DNA of 64,000 bases, taken from the NCBI RefSeq assembly GCF_001704415.2, contig NC_030812.1, positions 54,660,093 through 54,724,092 of the forward strand. Reading direction: 5' to 3'. Positions 34,346 through 46,910 of this stretch are shown here, piece after piece (position 1 is the stretch's first letter; every line of letters starts with the position of its first letter). The DNA comes from Capra hircus (Eukaryota > Chordata > Mammalia > Artiodactyla > Bovidae). Made by a program: the position numbers and the translations under genes. The notes beneath the pieces are model-generated. The model made no database searches. It had not been told where the DNA came from and saw only the letters and a program-made list of their open reading frames with translations.

Positions 34346-35999
34346 TGTACTTTAGTGATCCCTCAGGACTATTTCAGCTTTAACATTCTAGGATCCTATT
34401 CATCCCTTCAACCTGGAATGTCTTTTAGTTCAAGTCTGCAGGTTCCATAAAAACATTAGTGACCTAATGACTGTTTTAGTGAGAATTAAGTGCTTATACC
34501 AATTGAGATTTTTTTTTAATCTCACACTGTAGCTAACCTCTGCACTGTTATTAAGTGAACTTAAGTAGACATGGAACAAAGTCCTTCCACATAGTAAATG
34601 CATTTTATATCTCCATAGCCAAATACATTCCTGCTAAATCATTGTTTTAGGGGCTCTGTTGAGTGCCTAATGTAGCGAGAAAAAACAGAAGTAGAAGTGT
34701 TCTGGCCTCACTGGTTTCCCCTCTCTGCTCTTGTATAGCCCCTCTAATCTGCACCAGACAATCTGGGACAGAGATATGCACCATTTTGAAATGCTTTCTA
34801 GTTACATCATGCACATTAGCCTCATATCCCACACTAGACAGTCAGCAGCTTGGGATCAGGCATCATGCTTTCTGAATCAAAAATGTATAGAATTATAGAA
34901 TTAAAGAGCTGGAAGAAATATTAATAATCATAATCCAACCTTCTTGCTTCACACATGAATAAACTGAGGCCCAGATGAAATAAATAGCTTATCTTACTTC
35001 TCATTAACTGCCTTAATACTTATCAAGTGCTTGATTCAGCATTTCTGTGTGGCAAGGACTTGCAAAATGATTAGAGAAGGAAATTAGAAAAGGAAATTAA
35101 GAAGAAAGGAAATTTCCTGGATCTTGACTTGAAAGACTTCTGGTGGTATGTTCTAGAAAGCAATCTAAACTCTACATTTTCCTGTACCTCTGACACAGCA
35201 TTTTCTCACATGTAGTCTGTGGAACACCAACCCCAAGAGATACTTCAAGAAAATATGGTCTGATAATTAAGTAAGTTTGGAAAAGGCCTCATACTGTAGA
35301 CCTGCCTGGAGAACCATATGTGTATCATTATATCAAGGCTCTGAGAAGCTCTGAGGTAAATATACCTGATTTACACCAAGATGCACAAATACCTGGCAAC
35401 AAAGCAACTTTTTTTTCATAGAATATCTATCATCTTCTCAGAAACACAGGGAAATATACAAGAAAGACAAAGTCAGACAAACATGGAGTTTGGTTAAACC
35501 AGTGGATAACTGCCCACTATCTAATAACAGGTGAACTCTTTCAAGTCAGGCCAGTACACTGAATAGATTTCCACTCCCACAACCTACATACAACTGAAAC
35601 ACTGATGTTCAGTTCAAAAAGGCAATTATTTTCTTCTCAAAATGAGTCCAATAATATCTTTCCAATTAAAAGTAGAATCCACTCTATTGGCACCCTGCTA
35701 AAGAGTAAATTGAGTTGATAAAGACAGCTATCAGTAATAACCATGGGTGTCAAATGGTAAAAGTAACAAATTAATGGAATATATTTTGAGAGAAGAAAAG
35801 GTCTATTTAGGAATTACATGTAACTTGCTTTTCAGGCTTGGTCACAGTACTAGTAAGCTGGTGTTTAAAACACTCCCAGCGACTCCCACTGCTGGCCAAG
35901 ACCAGATAGCAAGGACCAGATTTACCTTCATAACTAAATCAAAAAGTGGACAAGTATATGAAATAATAGTTTTCAAGGCATAGGACATAGGCAACAAAG
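34346..35999. other. Unique DNA
   Basis: 34885-34980 ('gaggcccagatgaaataaat' and context) looks like an ancient MIR/L2-age repeat but is too diverged to name. No gene seen. Confidence 0.4.
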
Positions 36000-36860
36000 A
36001 ACAGTGATTCCTGAAACACAGAAAACAAATGAGGTGAACCATACAATTGATCTAGCTTACTGCCCTGAAAAAGCTCCATGACACAACACAGAGAGAGGGA
36101 ATCATGACAGAGCCCAGTAGACAACCTGAGACAAAGAGAGAGAGCTAGGAGTAGGGGAAGACCAGGACAGCTAGAATTCATAAGACAGAGTATCAGAGAG
36201 AAGAGGTACGAGACAGAACTCCAGATATCTGAAGGAACCACCTGAGAAGATTAAAGGGAGGAATGCCCAGCTGTTCCCAACCATCCAGATTGGAAAACCT
36301 CATGACTCATGGGGCACGCAGTAGAATGACTTGCGCAGAGTGACTTGCACCGACAATAGGGAACAATTGTTTAGTTGCCAAGTCTTGTCTGACTCTTTTG
36401 CGACCCCATGGTCTGTAGCCAGAGGGAATAATTAACCCAAGACTAAATGCTGCCCTGCTCCTCAAAATAACCTTAAAAGCAAGACCCCAAAAGAACAAAT
36501 GTTTTCAAGTAAGTTAATTGTTCCCATGAACAGGGCTCAAGAATATTAATAGTTATGCAAAAATATCCAGGGTATAACAATGTAAAATTCAATGTCTTCT
36601 ATTCAAACAGAAAATTACCAGATATGCAAAGAACCAGAAAAATACAACCAAAAATGAGGACAAAAAGCAAATTAGAATTGACACAGTTGTTAGCATTACA
36701 GATAAGACATTAAAACAGTCATTACAACTGCATTTCATGTGTTTAAAATGTTAACTAGAGACATGGTAATACAAAAAGACTCAAATTGAATCCCTATAGA
36801 TGTATATGACAATGTCCAAAATAAAAAAAAAATCATTTGTGAAAACAACTGGAGTCATTT
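36000..36860 (+). mobile_element. Old L1 5' region (5'UTR/ORF1, L1M-type)
   Basis: 'ggggcacgcagtagaatgac', 'aaaattaccagatatgcaaa' and 'gttaactagagacatggtaa' are in the order expected for the 5' part of an old L1. No frame is open. A Bov-A scrap (36366-36420) lies within it. Confidence 0.5.
36366..36420 (-). mobile_element. Bov-A2 fragment
   Basis: About 55 bases match the Bov-A end in antisense ('cttttgcgaccccatggtct'). The rest is missing. Confidence 0.7.
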
Positions 36861-37539
36861 TTCTACATTCAAATCTCTACAAAATTAACTGCTTTCTTAA
36901 TTAAGAAAGCAATTGCTGGCAATTTTCAATTTACCAATGAGTTTATAAATTCCAGAAGTTTTACTTGGTCAGTACTAGTGTGGAATTAAGAACTTATTGC
37001 CCATGAAAACAATGCTCTTATTTATTGATTCATTCAGCAAACTTCTAGAAGATTGCCTATAAATTGAATCCTTTGAGGATTCAGAGTGTGCAGGACATTG
37101 TTCCTATATACAAACAGTATTTTAGTAGAGAAGATGTGGATATGTAAAAAACAAAACAAAATAAAAAATATATATGTTGATATATGTTAAGTACTAAGCA
37201 TGTCATTTAGATCAGTATTCCTTAAAATTTGGCCTATGAGCTAGTGAGCACCCCAATTCCCTGGGACTTGCTTAAAATGTAGATCCTTTAGTCTTTCTCC
37301 AACTCTCCTGACCCCAGACCTCTGGAAGTTACTTGTATAAACCCCAAAGTTTCAGGGTAATGGCATATGTGATACAAGCAATATACAGTAGAAAAAAAAA
37401 ATTTTTTTTAATCTCTTTCAGCTGCTATGGTCAGGGAAAGGTTTAGAAATTCAGAAATTGATTTAAAAAATTTCATTACATGGAAACTGAAACTCCAAGC
37501 ATTTTATGCAAGGACTCTGACTTCTGAATAACAGAGTGC
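36861..37539. other. Unique AT-rich DNA
   Basis: An A10-T9 stretch lies near 37391-37410. No gene or family recognised. Confidence 0.45.
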
Positions 37540-37733
37540 GTGCGTGTGTGCTCAGTCATATCTGGCTCTTTACAACCCCATGGACTGTAGCCCACCAGGC
37601 GCCTCTGTTCATGGGATTTCCCAGCCAAGAATACTGCAGTGGGCTGCAAAGGTCTTCCTGACTCAGGGATCAAACCCGCATCTCCTGCATTGGCAGGTGG
37701 ATTCTTTACCACTGAGCCACCTGGGAAACCTGA
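37540..37733 (-). mobile_element. Bov-tA SINE
   Basis: Body ('ctcagtcatatctggctctt') and antisense head ending 'ctgagccacctgggaaacc'. Nearly complete. Confidence 0.9.
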
Positions 37734-38789
37734 CTGAGTAAGGAACTCTAAAAATCCACTCCTCCCATAAAAAAGCAATGAGAATACTAGAGAAAATTGT
37801 CAAAATTATCTTTTTCAGAACTCTAGAAATCAGCCAAAGTTTTTGACAATCCTTGGTGTGTTTATTCAAAACAGTAGCTGAATCTCCATAAAAAACAGAG
37901 AGTTTTGTTTAACTAGCCCTTTTCCTATTCCTCTCTCCCTAGCTCTGCAATGATCTTGAAAACCAACAGCCTTGCAATCACAGTAGTCATGAACACCAGC
38001 AACCTAAAAGCCGTTAGAAAGGGAAGAATGAATTTGGGGCTATTCAAAAGCCCCATTCCACTATTTGACTTACCTGGCACATCCCTAAAAACCCCCACTT
38101 ACACGGTTCATCTTTATTCCTCCTGATTCAGAGCTCATTCAGCAAAAACAGCCTTTTCCCCTTGAGTCATTGTTCAAAAATAATCAGCAGCAATCGTTTA
38201 ATAATAACTCACTGAGGCAGCAATAACAGCTGGGACAAATGAGATGCTAACCAAAAACTTAAGAGGAAAAGCTGGAGAATGGGATATCCAGAGGGAACTG
38301 TGATGGGTTGTGGTGTATTTTGGGATATTTAGAAGGTCTTTTGCAGGACTGAGTATAATTCTCACCTCTGGCTGACCATGAAGCTCTGGACAAGCAGGAA
38401 ATAAAGACTAAGGTAGTGTTATAAACTGTCTGCCACAGCATTAAAAACATTTCCTGACACACACAAACACACACACACATACACACACATACCCTTGCTG
38501 AAGCTTCAAGATTTATTAGTGCAAAGCATTTAAGGAAATCTCTGTCTTACTATTAACTGACCATTAAGTTAACTGAGCAGAGACTGCAGTGGCCACACAC
38601 AACAAAGAATACAGACTTTACAGAATTAGTTCAGGAAAGTCACTAAACCAGAAAACAAACAATGAAACAACAACAGTAACAAAGCCACAGCAGCAGCAAC
38701 AGCCAAAACAAACAGCAAGAACCAATCCAGGTGAGGATGAGTAAGGAGTGGAATCTGACTTCCAGAATTCCTATATTACATTATTTTAA
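37734..38789. other. Unique DNA
   Basis: Contains a CA microsatellite (38457-38492) and a CAA/CAG-rich stretch (38650-38715). No gene recognised. Confidence 0.45.
38457..38492 (+). repeat. (CA)n microsatellite
   Basis: About 36 bases of interrupted CA repeat. Probably polymorphic. Confidence 0.85.
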
Positions 38790-40370
38790 ATGTTCCAATT
38801 TTAACAAAAAATTATGAGACATGCAAAGAAACAAGTGAATAAGGCCCATACAGGATGTGAGGGGCAATAAATATCAACTGTTCCTAAAGTAGCTGTGTAT
38901 CGGGATCACTAGACAAAGACTTTAACTCAGATAAAGATGTTAAAAGAACTAAAGAAACTTATGTCTACAGAACTAAAGAAGAGTAGAAGAACAATGTCTC
39001 ACCAAAGAAAGAATATCAATAAAAAGACAGCAATGATTAAAAAGAACAAAAATTATTGAGTTGAAAAGTACAATAACTGAAATGAAAAATTCAGTAGAAC
39101 ACTTAGCATATTTGAGTATACAGAGGAAAGAATCCATGACCCTCACACCATAACAATTGAAATTATCCAGTCTGACAATACTACAAAGCTACAATAATCA
39201 AAACATCACATTGGCACAAAAACAGACACAGGGATCAATGGAAGAGACTAGAGAGACCAGAAATAAACCCACACACCTACAGTCTACCAACTTTCAACAA
39301 AAGACACAAAATACATAATGAGAAAAAAGTCTCTTCAGCAAGTGGTGTTGGGAAAGTTGGATAAATCTCATGTAAAGCAGTAAAGTTAAAACACACTCTC
39401 TTACCATACACAAAAATTAAATCAAAAGGGCTTAAATATTTAAACAAAAGACATGACACCATAAAATTCCTAGAAAAGAACATACAAAAAACACTCTCTG
39501 ACATAAATCATACCAGTGTTTTCTTTGGTCAATCTCAGGGCAATAAAAATAAAAACAAAAATATATAAATGGGACCTAATCAAACTTACAAGCTTTTCCA
39601 CAGCAAAAGAAACCATAAACAAAATGAAAAGACAACCTACAGAATGGGAGAAAGTATTTGCAAACTATATAGCCAATAAGGGCTTAATTTTCAAAATATA
39701 CAAACAGCTCATATAACTCAAAACAATAAGCAACCTATTTGAAAAATGGGCAGAAGACCTAAATAGATATTTCTCCTAATGGAGAAATACAGACAGCCAA
39801 TAGGCACGTGAAAAAATGTTCAACATCACTAATTATCAGAGAAAAGCAAGTTAGAACTATAACTAGGTACCACTTCACACGAATCAGAATGGCCATCATT
39901 TAAAATTCAACAAATAAATACTCAAGAGGGTATGGAGAAAAGGGACCCTCCTACACAGTTGGTGGGAATGCAAGTTGATGCAGTCACTGTGGAAAACAGA
40001 ATGGAAGTTCCCCAGAAAATTGAAAATAGAATTATCCTATGATCCAGCAATCCCTCTCTTGGGCACATATCCAGACAAAACTCTAATTCAAAAAGATACA
40101 TGCATCTCTGTCTTCATAGCAGCACTCTTCACAATAGCCAAGACATGGAAACAACTTAAATGTCTATTGACAAATGAATGGATAAAGAAGATATGGAGAG
40201 AAAAGGTAAGATAAGAATATTTGTAAAAAATAACAGCCAATTGTAAAGGAAAAAATAAGCATTAATCACATCCAAGAAACTCAACAAACTTCAAATGGGA
40301 TAAACTCAAAGATATTCTCACCCACACACATCATAATCAAACTACTGAAAACCAAAATATTCTGTACAAG
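38790..40370 (+). mobile_element. Old L1 5' part (L1M-type), split by a younger L1
   Basis: 38790-39120 ('gaaaagtacaataactgaaa' etc.) and 40215-40370 ('ccaagaaactcaacaaactt', 'cataatcaaactactgaaaa') read as one old L1 5'UTR/ORF1 piece. L1 ORF2 lies between them, so the order is not that of one element. Confidence 0.55.
39165..40205 (+). mobile_element. L1 ORF2 fragment nested in an old L1
   Basis: Plus-strand ORF2 C-terminal sequence. Frames 39516-39716 and 39975-40214 carry IKTKIYKWDLIKL and YDPAIPLLGTYP. It stops before the 3'UTR, so both ends are truncated. Confidence 0.8.
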
Positions 40371-41360
40371 ACAGGAGATAAAAAGGACCTGAATTAGACA
40401 TGCATAGAGTTCTGGGATAACAGGAGAAAGCACAGTTTAAAAAGTTCATTTGGGATTAGGCTACCAAAATAGTACTGGCTTGAAGCAATAAAGGCCTGAA
40501 CCAAAATAGCAGCATTGAAAAATGGAAAAGAAGGAATAAAATAGAACATTATAAAAGCCAAAGCAGTAAACCTAGACACTGATGTCATTGGCAGTGTGTA
40601 TGGGGAGCACTCAGAAATGACCCAAGCTTTCAAGTCTCAGTCGCTGCAAGATGGCAAAGGTAAAGAAATCAGGAATAGTTGGTTAGAAAAGGAAAGAAAA
40701 AATATGAAGAGTGTGATTTAGGATATGTGGAATCTGAAGCCCTGAGCAGACACAGAAACCATTAGTAAGGGGTTGAAAATGTGGAACTGAGAGAGATGAG
40801 AAAAGCTGCAGTCCTGGTTTATTCCTACTGCCCTGACATCACAACCAGTTTAGCATTTGTGCCAGGCAACAGTGTCCCAATTTGAGCAATAAATGATATG
40901 ACCACACTATCTCTGAGGGAGAAAGTAAAAAGATGAGCTTAAAAGCTCACAGCACAGAACACTGGGAAATGCCCACAGACAGGTGAGACGAGAAGAAATA
41001 AAAATGAGCCATGGAAACAGGAAAACAGAATCAGAGAAACAGGAAAAGTATCTTCAGAGAAGAGAACAAGGGGTATGACTAGGGGAAGATGGTCGGCTTT
41101 GACGTGATTTTCAGAAACCCCAGGAGAGCAGATTCCATCAAGTGAATTATGAAACGTCCAAAATTTGTTTTTAATTTTGTCATTCAAGAAAGTAAAAAGT
41201 TGAAGAATGGTTTATTTTTTAATGCTAAGTATATTTGCTGACTGAGGGGAAGGAACTAGCAGAGATGAAGTGATAGAAGTAAACGCCAAGATAATGAAAA
41301 CAGTGAGGTCTCAAAGGAGATGAGCACAGCAGGAAAGAAGATGGCAAAGACAGGAATTAA
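40371..41360. other. Unique A/G-rich DNA
   Basis: Purine-rich, possibly a very old repeat, with no coding pattern I can support. Confidence 0.4.
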
Positions 41361-41370
41361 AACATCATGT

Positions 41371-41670
41371 GAAAGTCAAAGTCGCTCAGTCATGTCCAAC
41401 TCTTTGGGACCCCAAGGATCCATGGAATTCTCTAGGCCAGAATACTGGAGTGGATAGACTTTCCCTTCTCCAGGGGATCTTCCCAACCCAGGGATCAAAC
41501 CCAGGTCTCCCACATTTCAGGTGGATTCTTTACCAGCTGAGTCACAAGGGAAACCCAAGAATACTGGATTGGGCAGCCTATCCCTTCTCCATCTTCCCGA
41601 CCTAGGAATCAAACAGATGTTATCTACATTGCAGGCGGATTCTTTACCAACTGAGCTATCAGAGAAGCCC
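41371..41670 (-). mobile_element. Bov-tA SINE with two tRNA-like heads
   Basis: The Bov-A body is followed by two antisense heads, ending near 41565 and 41670. A 12-bp duplication flanks it (41359-41370 and 41671-41682, one mismatch). Confidence 0.92.
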
Positions 41671-41811
41671 AAAGCATCATGTAAGTGGCGCTTTTCTTAA
41701 AAATAAATGAAGGCAGAAAATGTTTGAAGCAATGAGAGGTTGTGGTAACAGAAGAAAGGAACAGAAAATGAAGGCATTATCATTCCTTGCAGTCAGGAGT
41801 GGCCCTTAGAG

Positions 41812-42020
41812 TGTAAATGCGCCTGACAACTTGGATTCGAATTCAGCTCTGCCAATTCTGTTATTTCAAACAAGTTGTCTGACACTCTGTGCTTCCATTC
41901 TCTCATCTAGAATAAGAATAATCATATCATTGTCGTACGGTTGAGTGTACACAAGCAAAAGTGATTAGAATAGTAACCCTGAGAGCTTAGTAAGAACTCA
42001 ATTGTTATTATTTGCCTAGT
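41812..42020 (+). mobile_element. MIR SINE
   Basis: MIR blocks in order: 'ttggattcgaattcagctct', 'caagttgtctgacactctgt' and 'agtaagaactcaattgttat'. Diverged as expected for its age. Confidence 0.82.
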
Positions 42021-42692
42021 ATTATCTGAAGCTCCTTAAATATCCCACAAATAAATGAAATCGGAGTCAACATAATCTGGAAGCTAGGATTTGGGAATAG
42101 TGTTGAAAAATAAAGATCAAGAAGATGAGAATGCTAGAATTCTACAGAAGGCAAAATTAAAATAACAACATATCAAGATCCTGGTTAAGGGAGAGACTCC
42201 TAAAACCAAAGAAAGTTGATGGTGACTGGTACATGATAAGGATGAAGGGAAGTCCGAGTAGGTGTCAGGGAACGTGAGGGGAAGAACTCAGCAAGCTAAA
42301 TGATGAACTCTCCAATATTCTCACATAATGAAATGCCCTAGTTATCCCCACAAGGTCTGGGAGATTGTATTAAGACAACATATTACAGAAAAGCACTTGC
42401 CAATTATGCACATTCATGGAAACCAGAGGAACATGCCAAAAACTTCTTTGCTTCCTCATAAAGTCATCTTTCAGTTAATTTAGTCCACCTCAGATAAACC
42501 ACCTGAAGTTTCACATTCTCTTCCTGGATTTCTTCCCTCTTCCATCTCCCCCTGCCCCACCTCAATTCACTGGTCCTTTTCTACCCCCTTCCTCTACTTC
42601 CAAGTCCCAGCTCCACCCAAGAGAGGCAATATTCCTGTGTAAAGAGACTCCAGGACCTTCAAATCTTTCTCAATTAACATTGACAATATATT
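42021..42692. other. Unique DNA
   Basis: Includes a C/T-rich stretch (42520-42600). No gene recognised. Confidence 0.45.
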
Positions 42693-42703
42693 AGAGTAAA
42701 CTT

Positions 42704-42895
42704 GTCTGACTCTTTGTGACCCTGTTGACTAAAGCCCACCAGGTTCCTCTGTCCATGGGATGCTCCAGGAAAGAATACTGGAGTGGGTTGCCATTTCCTC
42801 TTCCAGGGGATCTTCTCGACCCAGTTCCACCCATGTCTCCTGCAGCTCCTGCATTGACAGGCTGATTCTTTACCACTGAGCCACCTGGGAAGCCC
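42704..42895 (-). mobile_element. Bov-tA SINE
   Basis: Antisense body and head ending 'gccacctgggaagccc', with an 11-bp duplication (42693-42703 and 42896-42906, one mismatch). Confidence 0.93.
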
Positions 42896-42906
42896 AGAGC
42901 AAACTT

Positions 42907-44765
42907 ACTACTATTAACAAAATCTCTATTGCTTTATTTCAATTTAGAAAACACACATCTAAGATGAGAAAAGAAACAGAAGGTGGTAAGGGCAAATAAA
43001 ATATTGTCCTGTCAGGTAATCATTTTAAATACAAAGTTTGTCCCAGCCTCCAGAACAGTGTCTAAACAAGATTGTCCCCTAATGAATTTTGGATGGATGA
43101 ATAAATGAATAAATATAAACTTCAAAGCAAAACATGACTGCCTTGATCAGTAATGACTGTTGGCATCTATGATAGTCTTTCCTGAACTTTTTGTTTGCCA
43201 ACTCACTGTTAGACCTGATTGCACTGAGTCCCAATGTTTCTCACTTCCCTGTATCCACACCCTTGGCTAGTTGTCTTCTCATCTTGACGCTGGGCATGGC
43301 CATTTGATTTGCTTTGGAGAATGAGAGAAAGCAGTCAACTGGACTGAGCAGAAACTTAAAAAGATGCTTGTATATTAACTATCATGAACATGAGAACAAG
43401 CCTAAGCTAACCTAGTAGAGGAATGCAACAAACACAGGAAGGACAGATGACGTGTCCCTGTCAAGCTCATCCTAGGCCCACCAGCCACCAGCCTACCCAC
43501 CAGCTGATCACATCATTGAGATCAGCAGAGCCACCAAATTCATGAAATATCATAGTTTTCATTTGAAACCACAAGGTTTGAAGTCATTAAGCAACAATGG
43601 CTAAATTGTTCCAAATCCCCCCCACCCCCAACTGCCTTAGACTGGCAGCCCCACTGCACCACTCTGAAGGGTGGGGGGACCATTCACACCATCATCTATG
43701 TTGTGCAATGCAGGGCCTTTCAGGCTGCACACAGCAGCACCGCTGGGGGAGCATCAGAGTAAATCAAACCCTCTCTCTCCTGCCTGCCCTTCACCTTTAA
43801 TGACAAAGGAAGAAAGCGAAAAGAAAGTTAAAGGAAGCTTGAGCTACCAAAACTAACTGCATACTGCAAAAGGAACCATTTCACTTGACTGAACAATTCA
43901 AACAAATTTCAGCTCCTGGGCATTTTAAACACAGAGAGAAAACAATATAAATAATGTATGTGTATATGTGTATGTGTGTATACATACATATATATCTATA
44001 TGGCTGTTAATGAATCATTTGCAAGGGACATTCTGAATGTAAACTGGTGTGAATTTCTACACTCCTTTCTGGCTTTCCAGGCACAAGTCCCATCAATCTC
44101 TAAACCCTGACACCAGGCAGTTCATTGTTTTTCAAATTTGTGACATTTTTCAGTCCACTGTTTTTAAACTGCCACCCTCAGTGGGTAGCTGGCACAACTC
44201 ATTGCTACTCTCAGCTCCCACTGAGCTCATCACCCTAGGAGTGATGTGCCAGCAAAGTTTTCAGTTGGCTGATCTCCAGGATGGTAAACACTCTCTGTGT
44301 GCTTCCTCTGATGACATCACTAGTTTTGTCCTCCAACCTTATCCAGAACAGAAATAATTAAGATTGTGAGTGTCCATCCCAAACACAGATAATGAAAATG
44401 AAGGTAATTGAAAATAGAACCAGTCATTCTACTCAATCTCTTGGTAGGATGGGAGACTAACTCTCTCCCAGACATCCCAATAGTTTTATGTCATCTTTGC
44501 AAAAACGTCTCTAATATTGCAGGGTCTATCTGGTCTATTGAGAGGCTATTCTGTATCTGGTTCTTCACTGAAACAGGCTTATTTTGATCTGAATTTTCTC
44601 ATTTATTTTATGAAATGCATAACTTATGCACTCAATTCTCATCTCAGGAAACAGTCTGATTTCTCCCAGAGTTCTCAAACTAAGTACATGGAATTCAGTG
44701 AATGTGGAAGTCAGTTTCTCCCCTTTGTCCTCTGTTGGACATTAGGGTGGAGTATGTGCCTGAAT
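42907..44765. other. Unique DNA with a possible old LTR
   Basis: 43225-43605 has features of an old MaLR/MLT-type LTR on the plus strand ('ccatttgatttgctttggag', 'accacaaggtttgaagtcat'), but the match is weak. A TG/TA repeat lies at 43954-44002. Open frames at 43597-43856, 44049-44357 and 44517-44780 have no recognised motif. Confidence 0.4.
43954..44002 (+). repeat. TG/TA microsatellite
   Basis: Interrupted TGTATG/TATA repeat of about 49 bases. Confidence 0.8.
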
Positions 44766-44963
44766 GGGCTTCCCAGGTGACTCAGTGGTAAGGAATCTGC
44801 CCTCCAGGAAGGAGATGTGGGTTCGATCCCTGGGTTGGGAAGATCCCCTGGAGAATGGAAATGGCAACCCACCCCAGTATTCTCGCCTGGGAAATCCCAT
44901 AGATAGAAGAACCTGGCGGGCTACAGTCCATGGGGTCGCAGAGTTGGACACGACTGAGTGACC
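44766..44963 (+). mobile_element. Bov-tA SINE, well preserved
   Basis: Complete tRNA-like head with B-box-like 'gggttcgatccc' and Bov-A body ending 'ggacacgactgagtgacc'. Among the least diverged SINEs here. Confidence 0.94.
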
Positions 44964-44969
44964 ATTAGG

Positions 44970-45380
44970 TAGTTAGAACAGAAAAAAGGAGTTCAAAATG
45001 GCGGTGGCTAAAAGACAAAGAAAGGAAAAGCCTGTGAAAATAGAACAAAGGAAGGTCCAAGGACTGGAGTGAGGACCTCAGATAAAACAAACATCCCTCC
45101 TGGCTAGCCCAGTTTACATAGGGCAGGCCCGGGGGGAGGAGAAAAAACATATAAAAAGAGGAGCCAAAATTGAGCTGGGGGCCTCTCTTCTCTTTGGTCT
45201 TTTGGGTCAGCATGCCCTCATGCCTTGAGGATGTATTTTCCTTTACTTTCTAAAGAAAACTGACCTGTAACACGGAGCTGTAATACTGGTCCATTTGAGG
45301 GCTGTAATGCTGGTCCATTCGTAGGTTCAGATTTTTGTTGCAACAAGACAGAACCGAGGATATTATACACTCCCCCAACA
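44970..45380 (+). mobile_element. Solo LTR of an endogenous retrovirus (ruminant ERV1-like)
   Basis: About 410 bases have LTR organisation: an upstream region, a TATA box 'tataaaaag' (45150-45158), a pyrimidine-rich start region, a degraded polyadenylation motif near 45253 and an end in CA near 45380. A tandem pair of about 24 bases containing 'ctgtaatactggtccatt' lies at 45277-45325. No gag, pol or env sequence is next to it. Confidence 0.68.
45150..45158 (+). promoter_or_regulatory. TATA box of the solo LTR
   Basis: A consensus-like TATAAAAAG is positioned upstream of the pyrimidine-rich block, as expected for an LTR U3/R border. Activity is unknown. Confidence 0.55.
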
Positions 45381-45552
45381 CTACTGAAAAACAACAACAT
45401 GTGCCTGAGTGGAGGAATCAGAAAACCAGGATCAGCTGCTTCTGCCCCAAGCAGTGGTGCAGCCTGCACACGTCACAATCATGTCTGATCCTCAGATTCC
45501 TTAGCAACAAAACAAGGGTTTGGATGATTTCCAAGGCACTGAAAGCTTATAT

Positions 45553-45630
45553 ATTGGATTGAGCAAAAAGTTAATTTGAGTTTTCTCAACAGATCTTATG
45601 GAAAACCCAAATGAACTTTTTGGCCAGATC
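45553..45630. mobile_element. Mariner-type MITE (palindrome)
   Basis: Two arms, 'gagcaaaaagttaatttgag' and the inverted copy of 'aaatgaactttttggccag', form an imperfect hairpin of about 75 bases. TA dinucleotides lie on both sides. This is the usual form of a ruminant mariner-derived miniature element. Confidence 0.78.
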
Positions 45631-46133
45631 ATTATTATCCACAGATTTTTGTGATGTTTCCATTCACTTTTCTAGAGAGCATACACTTAACTTCAACCTT
45701 TATCACATTTCCAATCGATATACCTCCTTTTTTAATTGTTTGCCTGGATAAAATTTTCAGGAGTAAATTTTTAGTTCCCCCTTCAATCTTGGGGTTGAAA
45801 GGATCTGAAAGGTAATTGTGCAACTCACTCATTTAATAAACATTTAGTGAGCACTTATGGTGTGCTAGGCCCTAGGCTAGGGGCTTGGGAAAATAAAATG
45901 AAAGTGATTATAATACTGATGGTCTTAATTATTTCCCTTCAAAAACAATGAGTGAGAGACTTGATCTTGGCCTCAACCCAAAGTATGCATCTAGTCTAAG
46001 AAAATGTTTAATTCAAAAGATCACTATGTATACCAGACCCAAGAAGAGACTAAAACCCCTTGCTAATATGGCATTGGCAACACATACCCTCCAGCACATT
46101 TTAAAGAGATAGTGTGAAAGCGATTTGCATTCT
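45631..46133. other. Unique DNA
   Basis: 45825-45890 ('gtgtgctaggccctaggcta') is likely part of an ancient repeat of unclear family. Nothing else recognised. Confidence 0.4.
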
Positions 46134-46248
46134 GAAAGCGTGTTAGTTGCTCAGTCGTGTCCGACTCTCTGCAACCCTATGGACTGTAGCCTGTCAGGCT
46201 CCTCTGTCCATGGGATTCTCCAGGCAAGCATACTGCCATTTCCTTGAC
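46134..46248 (-). mobile_element. Bov-A2 SINE, partial
   Basis: The antisense Bov-A body from 'gtgttagttgctcagtcgtg' to 'ttctccaggcaagcatactg'. It is truncated before the head. Confidence 0.88.
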
Positions 46249-46589
46249 TTGTCTAGCCAGTGCCTGGTACAGTAGGGAAGAACTATTGTAAGTTTTATCT
46301 TTCTACCCCTCCTTCATTTCTTTCCACCTCTTTTTCCCTAAAATTAACCTGACTTCTCTCTCACTCTTCCTACCCTAGCTGTACTCAAAGGGTACGTCAC
46401 TGAAGCAGCAAGATCAGCAAGCATCTTCTTCATCCCCACTTTCAACACTAGTGAACTGACAACTGCCTTCTTTTCTTCTAACCTGACTACATTCCCAACC
46501 TTTTATCCAGTACATGCTTATACCAACATAAACTGGAAACCAAATAGATGAAAGGAAACCTGGTATTATCCACAGTTTGCTATGTTATT
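46249..46589. other. Unique DNA
   Basis: No gene or repeat recognised. Confidence 0.45.
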
Positions 46590-46601
46590 AAGAAAGCTGC
46601 A

Positions 46602-46898
46602 CTTTTGGACTCTGGGAAAGGGTGAGGGTGGGATGATTTGGGAGAATGGCACTGAAACATGTATAATATCATATGTGAAATGAATCGCCAGTCCAGGTTC
46701 AATGCATGATACAGGATGCTCGGGGCTGGTGCACTGGGATGACCCAGAGGGGTGGTATGGGGAGGGAGGTGGGAGAGGGGTTCAGGATGGGGAACACATG
46801 TATACCGGTGGCAGATTCATGTTGATGTATGGCAAAACCAATACAATATTGTAAAGTAATTAGCCTCCAATTAAAATAAATAAATTTATAATTAAAAA
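46602..46898 (+). mobile_element. Young L1 3' end, 5'-truncated
   Basis: The L1 3'UTR runs to 'attagcctccaattaaaata' and an AT tail, flanked by a perfect 12-bp duplication 'aagaaagctgca' (46590-46601 and 46899-46910). Confidence 0.93.
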
Positions 46899-46910
46899 AA
46901 GAAAGCTGCA

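Noticed and set aside
43597..43856. Overlapping open frames in GC-richer unique DNA
   Set aside because: No splice context, no motif, and two overlapping frames of similar quality, as expected by chance.
44766..44963. tRNA-like sequence as a tRNA gene
   Set aside because: The tRNA(Glu)-like head is part of a Bov-tA SINE. No complete cloverleaf with anticodon arm is visible.
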